Shown here: positions 29,264-30,859 of the stretch, in pieces
Layout of the letters: each line of letters starts with the position of its first letter
Position numbering within the stretch: position 1 is the first letter of the stretch
Source of the DNA: Verrucomicrobia bacterium UBA740
GTDB taxonomy: Bacteria > Verrucomicrobiota > Kiritimatiellia > RFP12 > UBA1067
Assembly: GCA_002298665.1 (NCBI GenBank)
Contig: DBKW01000074.1
Coordinates: forward strand, 1 to 30,859
Length of the DNA stretch: 30,859 nucleotides
Direction of reading: 5' to 3'
Position numbers and translations under genes: made by a program
The notes under the pieces: model-generated
The model's database searches: none
What the model saw: only the letters and a program-made list of their open reading frames with translations
What the model was told of the DNA's origin: nothing

Positions 29264-30768
29264 TGTTGTTTTTCTCCTTGCAGGTATTTGCGAAGCGTGT
29301 GGCGCGAGATCTTCAACGCCTCGGCGGCGCGGGACAGATTCTGCGCGTACTTGAAGAATACGTTCTTCACATGGGATCTCACGACCTCGTCAAGCTCGTC
29401 GGACTGCGTCGCGATCTCCGCGGACGGTTCGAAGAGCCCGGCGTTCATCGCTTTGTGATTGTCGACAAGCCGGACAAAATCCGTTTCCTCGAGGACTGCG
29501 GCGCGCTCGAGAAGATTCAGAAGCTCGCGCACGTTTCCCGGATAATCATAGGCCATCAGCGCCGAGATCTGCTCCGGCTCGAGGTGTTTGAAGAAGTGGT
29601 CGAACCACCAGCCGTCGGCGATGTCCTTGATGTCTTCCTTGTGCTCCCGCAGCGGCGGCACGCGGATTTGGATCACGTTGAGGCGCATGAAGAGGTCCTC
29701 GCGGAACTTGCCCTCCCGGACCCTCGCCGGGAGATTGCGGTTCGTCGCCGTCACAAGACGCACATCCGTCTTGATCTCTTCCTTGCCGCCGACGCGCATG
29801 AAGCGCCCGCCCTCGAGAACGCGCAGGAGCAGCCCCTGCGCCTCGAGCGGCATCTCGCCGATCTCGTCCAGGAAGAGCGTCCCGCCGTCCGCCAGCTCGA
29901 AGAGTCCGGGCGTCTGCTTGTCGGCGCCGGTGAACGCGCCTTTCTCGTAGCCGAAGAAACGGCTCTCCAGCAACTCCGGATTCACCGAGGCGCAGTTGAA
30001 CGCGTAGAACGGCTCGTTGCGCCGTGGCGATTTCGTGTGGATCTGCGAAGCGACCGTCTCCTTGCCGGTTCCGGACTCGCCGAGAATCAGCACCCGCGCG
30101 TCGGGATGCTTCGCGATGCGCTCGATGTAGGCGCGCAGTTCCACCATCTGCGCCCCTTTGCCGACCATCTCGCGGTTGCCGTAGCGGCGATAGTGTTCGA
30201 CGAGCCTGTTCATCTCGGAACTCCACGCCGTCACCGGCACGCCGTTGGCAAGATACCCGATCGCGGTCGGATAGGCCGACGAATCCTGATAGTTGCGGTA
30301 CATGTACATCGCCGCGGCGATCAGCTCGTGATACGGCGGCACGGACTTCGGGAGCTTGTTGCCCTCGATCGCATACGGGACGATCTGCTCCACGTCCACG
30401 CCGAATTCGATCCCGACGGCCTTCACGAGCGAACCGTCGAAGAAGCCGCCTTCATGGATGTGCACGTTCAGGAGCGGCGCAAGCGTCTTCTGCTGCTCGT
30501 CCGACAGCGGGATGGTGCTGATCCAGGTGACGACGGTTTTCTTCCCGAGCGACTTCAAGGCCTCCGCCAGCCGCTTCTCGTCCCCTCCGAGCGAAAGACC
30601 GATTAGATAGATCCGCTTCCACTTGCTGCCCTCGGACTCCATGAACTCCGGCAGCCGGCGCTTGCTCATGCCGAGAACGTCCGCCTTCCCGTCAAGCGCA
30701 CGAAGCGCCACCGCAGCGGCGACTGCGTATTCTTTCCAGCCCCAGCCGGTCAATATGAGCGAATCCAT
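29260..30768 (-). CDS. Sigma-54-dependent transcriptional activator with a degenerate DHH-like N-terminal domain
   Basis: A 502-aa bacterial enhancer-binding protein. AAA+ domain about 200-435: Walker A GESGTGKE (230-237), sigma-54-contacting GAFTGA (277-282), Walker B GGTLFLDEIG (295-304), arginine-finger region FREDLFMRLNV (355-365) and YPGNVREL (409-416). A Fis-type HTH ends the protein (LSRAAEALKISRHTLRKYLQ, about 478-497). There is no response-receiver domain. The N-terminal about 130 residues (LILTGWGWKEYAVAAAVAL, KRIYLIGLSLGGDEKRLAEAL, KKTVVTWIST) resemble the DHH phosphoesterase fold (THxDxDG and DHH motifs), but the metal-binding His/Asp residues are missing. It may therefore bind rather than cleave a phosphodiester ligand; this fold call is my inference. 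It is the likely activator of both sigma-54 promoters in the island. Confidence 0.88.
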   Translation of the reverse strand: MDSLILTGWGWKEYAVAAAVALRALDGKADVLGMSKRRLPEFMESEGSKWKRIYLIGLSLGGDEKRLAEALKSLGKKTVVTWISTIPLSDEQQKTLAPLLNVHIHEGGFFDGSLVKAVGIEFGVDVEQIVPYAIEGNKLPKSVPPYHELIAAAMYMYRNYQDSSAYPTAIGYLANGVPVTAWSSEMNRLVEHYRRYGNREMVGKGAQMVELRAYIERIAKHPDARVLILGESGTGKETVASQIHTKSPRRNEPFYAFNCASVNPELLESRFFGYEKGAFTGADKQTPGLFELADGGTLFLDEIGEMPLEAQGLLLRVLEGGRFMRVGGKEEIKTDVRLVTATNRNLPARVREGKFREDLFMRLNVIQIRVPPLREHKEDIKDIADGWWFDHFFKHLEPEQISALMAYDYPGNVRELLNLLERAAVLEETDFVRLVDNHKAMNAGLFEPSAEIATQSDELDEVVRSHVKNVFFKYAQNLSRAAEALKISRHTLRKYLQGEKQQ

Positions 30769-30796
30769 GATACAATACCTCTTTTTCTGTCAATGT

Positions 30797-30825
30797 ATTT
30801 TAACATATTTTCACCGCTTTGGCAA
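30797..30825 (-). promoter_or_regulatory. Sigma-70-type promoter for the sigma-54 activator
   Basis: On the minus strand, TTGCCA (30820-30825), a 17-bp spacer and TAAAAT (30797-30802). The predicted start near 30790 leaves a 22-nt leader with an AGAGG site before the ATG at 30768. A TTGACA further down is badly placed for a second promoter. Confidence 0.65.
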
Positions 30826-30859
30826 TGATGATTACCCACCGAAAAGTGTATCATGTCGT

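Noticed and set aside
28216..30768. Assignment of the locus to the known RtcR-RtcBA RNA repair system
   Set aside because: The regulators share the sigma-54 AAA+ class with RtcR, but no RNA ligase RtcB or cyclase RtcA gene is in the window and the controlled genes are unrelated.

Overview
The window reads as a GC-rich bacterial chromosome segment in which every convincing gene lies on the minus strand, so transcription runs from high to low coordinates. The gene mix (two-subunit class I fumarase, a PFK with a trypanosome-like ATP-site/lysine combination, a stand-alone MraY-like enzyme, RtcR-like sigma-54 regulators) and style (tight 4-bp overlaps, few Shine-Dalgarno-poor gaps) would fit a PVC-group bacterium such as a Kiritimatiellota, Lentisphaerota or Verrucomicrobiota member. 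That assignment is inference from style only; there is no rRNA or marker tree here.

Region 1 (about 1-20210) is core metabolism and RNA modification in four transcription units. (a) From an extended -10 promoter at 5421: D-2-hydroxyacid dehydrogenase, glycosyltransferase, TadA-like deaminase, fumarase alpha and beta, then perhaps an acyltransferase. (b) From an extended -10 promoter at 15434: DAACS transporter, mannose-1-phosphate guanylyltransferase, TruA, an MraY-like transferase, a secreted protein, ArgH, an orphan OppF-type ATPase, RsmE and a UvrD-type helicase. (c) A zinc-ribbon membrane protein with an apparent frameshift, under its own sigma-70 promoter. (d) From an extended -10 promoter at 20203: RlmB, phosphofructokinase, a Nif3-like protein and a RluA-family synthase, closed by a terminator.

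Region 2 (about 20498-30830) is an accessory island and the most interesting part. Two AAA+ bacterial enhancer-binding-protein-type regulators (29260-30768 and 24773-26272) are each expressed from a sigma-70-type promoter. Each lies immediately upstream of a nearly perfect sigma-54 (-24/-12) promoter; the two sigma-54 promoters (28364-28378 and 24661-24675) are almost identical. The first drives small overlapping genes: a 37-aa ORF, a 153-aa helical protein, a 35-aa basic peptide, a YkvA/DUF1232 protein and a 74-aa membrane protein. The second drives a YaaW-family protein, a 123-aa protein with a hydrophobic segment, a membrane-anchored HNH nuclease-like protein and a coiled-coil membrane protein. 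The last two genes are visibly AT-richer than everything around them. One regulator keeps the sigma-54-contacting GAFTGA loop and a Fis-type HTH, and has an N-terminal domain resembling a catalytically dead DHH phosphoesterase. The other has GSFTNT instead of GAFTGA and no obvious Fis HTH.

My working model (inference) is an inducible, sigma-54-controlled, largely membrane-associated stress or defence module. It is Psp-like in logic but has different parts. A cytoplasmic signal sensed by the regulators would switch on two operons of membrane proteins, one ending in a nuclease/coiled-coil pair. Between the two halves lies about 540 bp of non-coding DNA packed with inverted repeats and four copies of an octamer.

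No tRNA, rRNA, CRISPR array, transposase or integrase was recognised.
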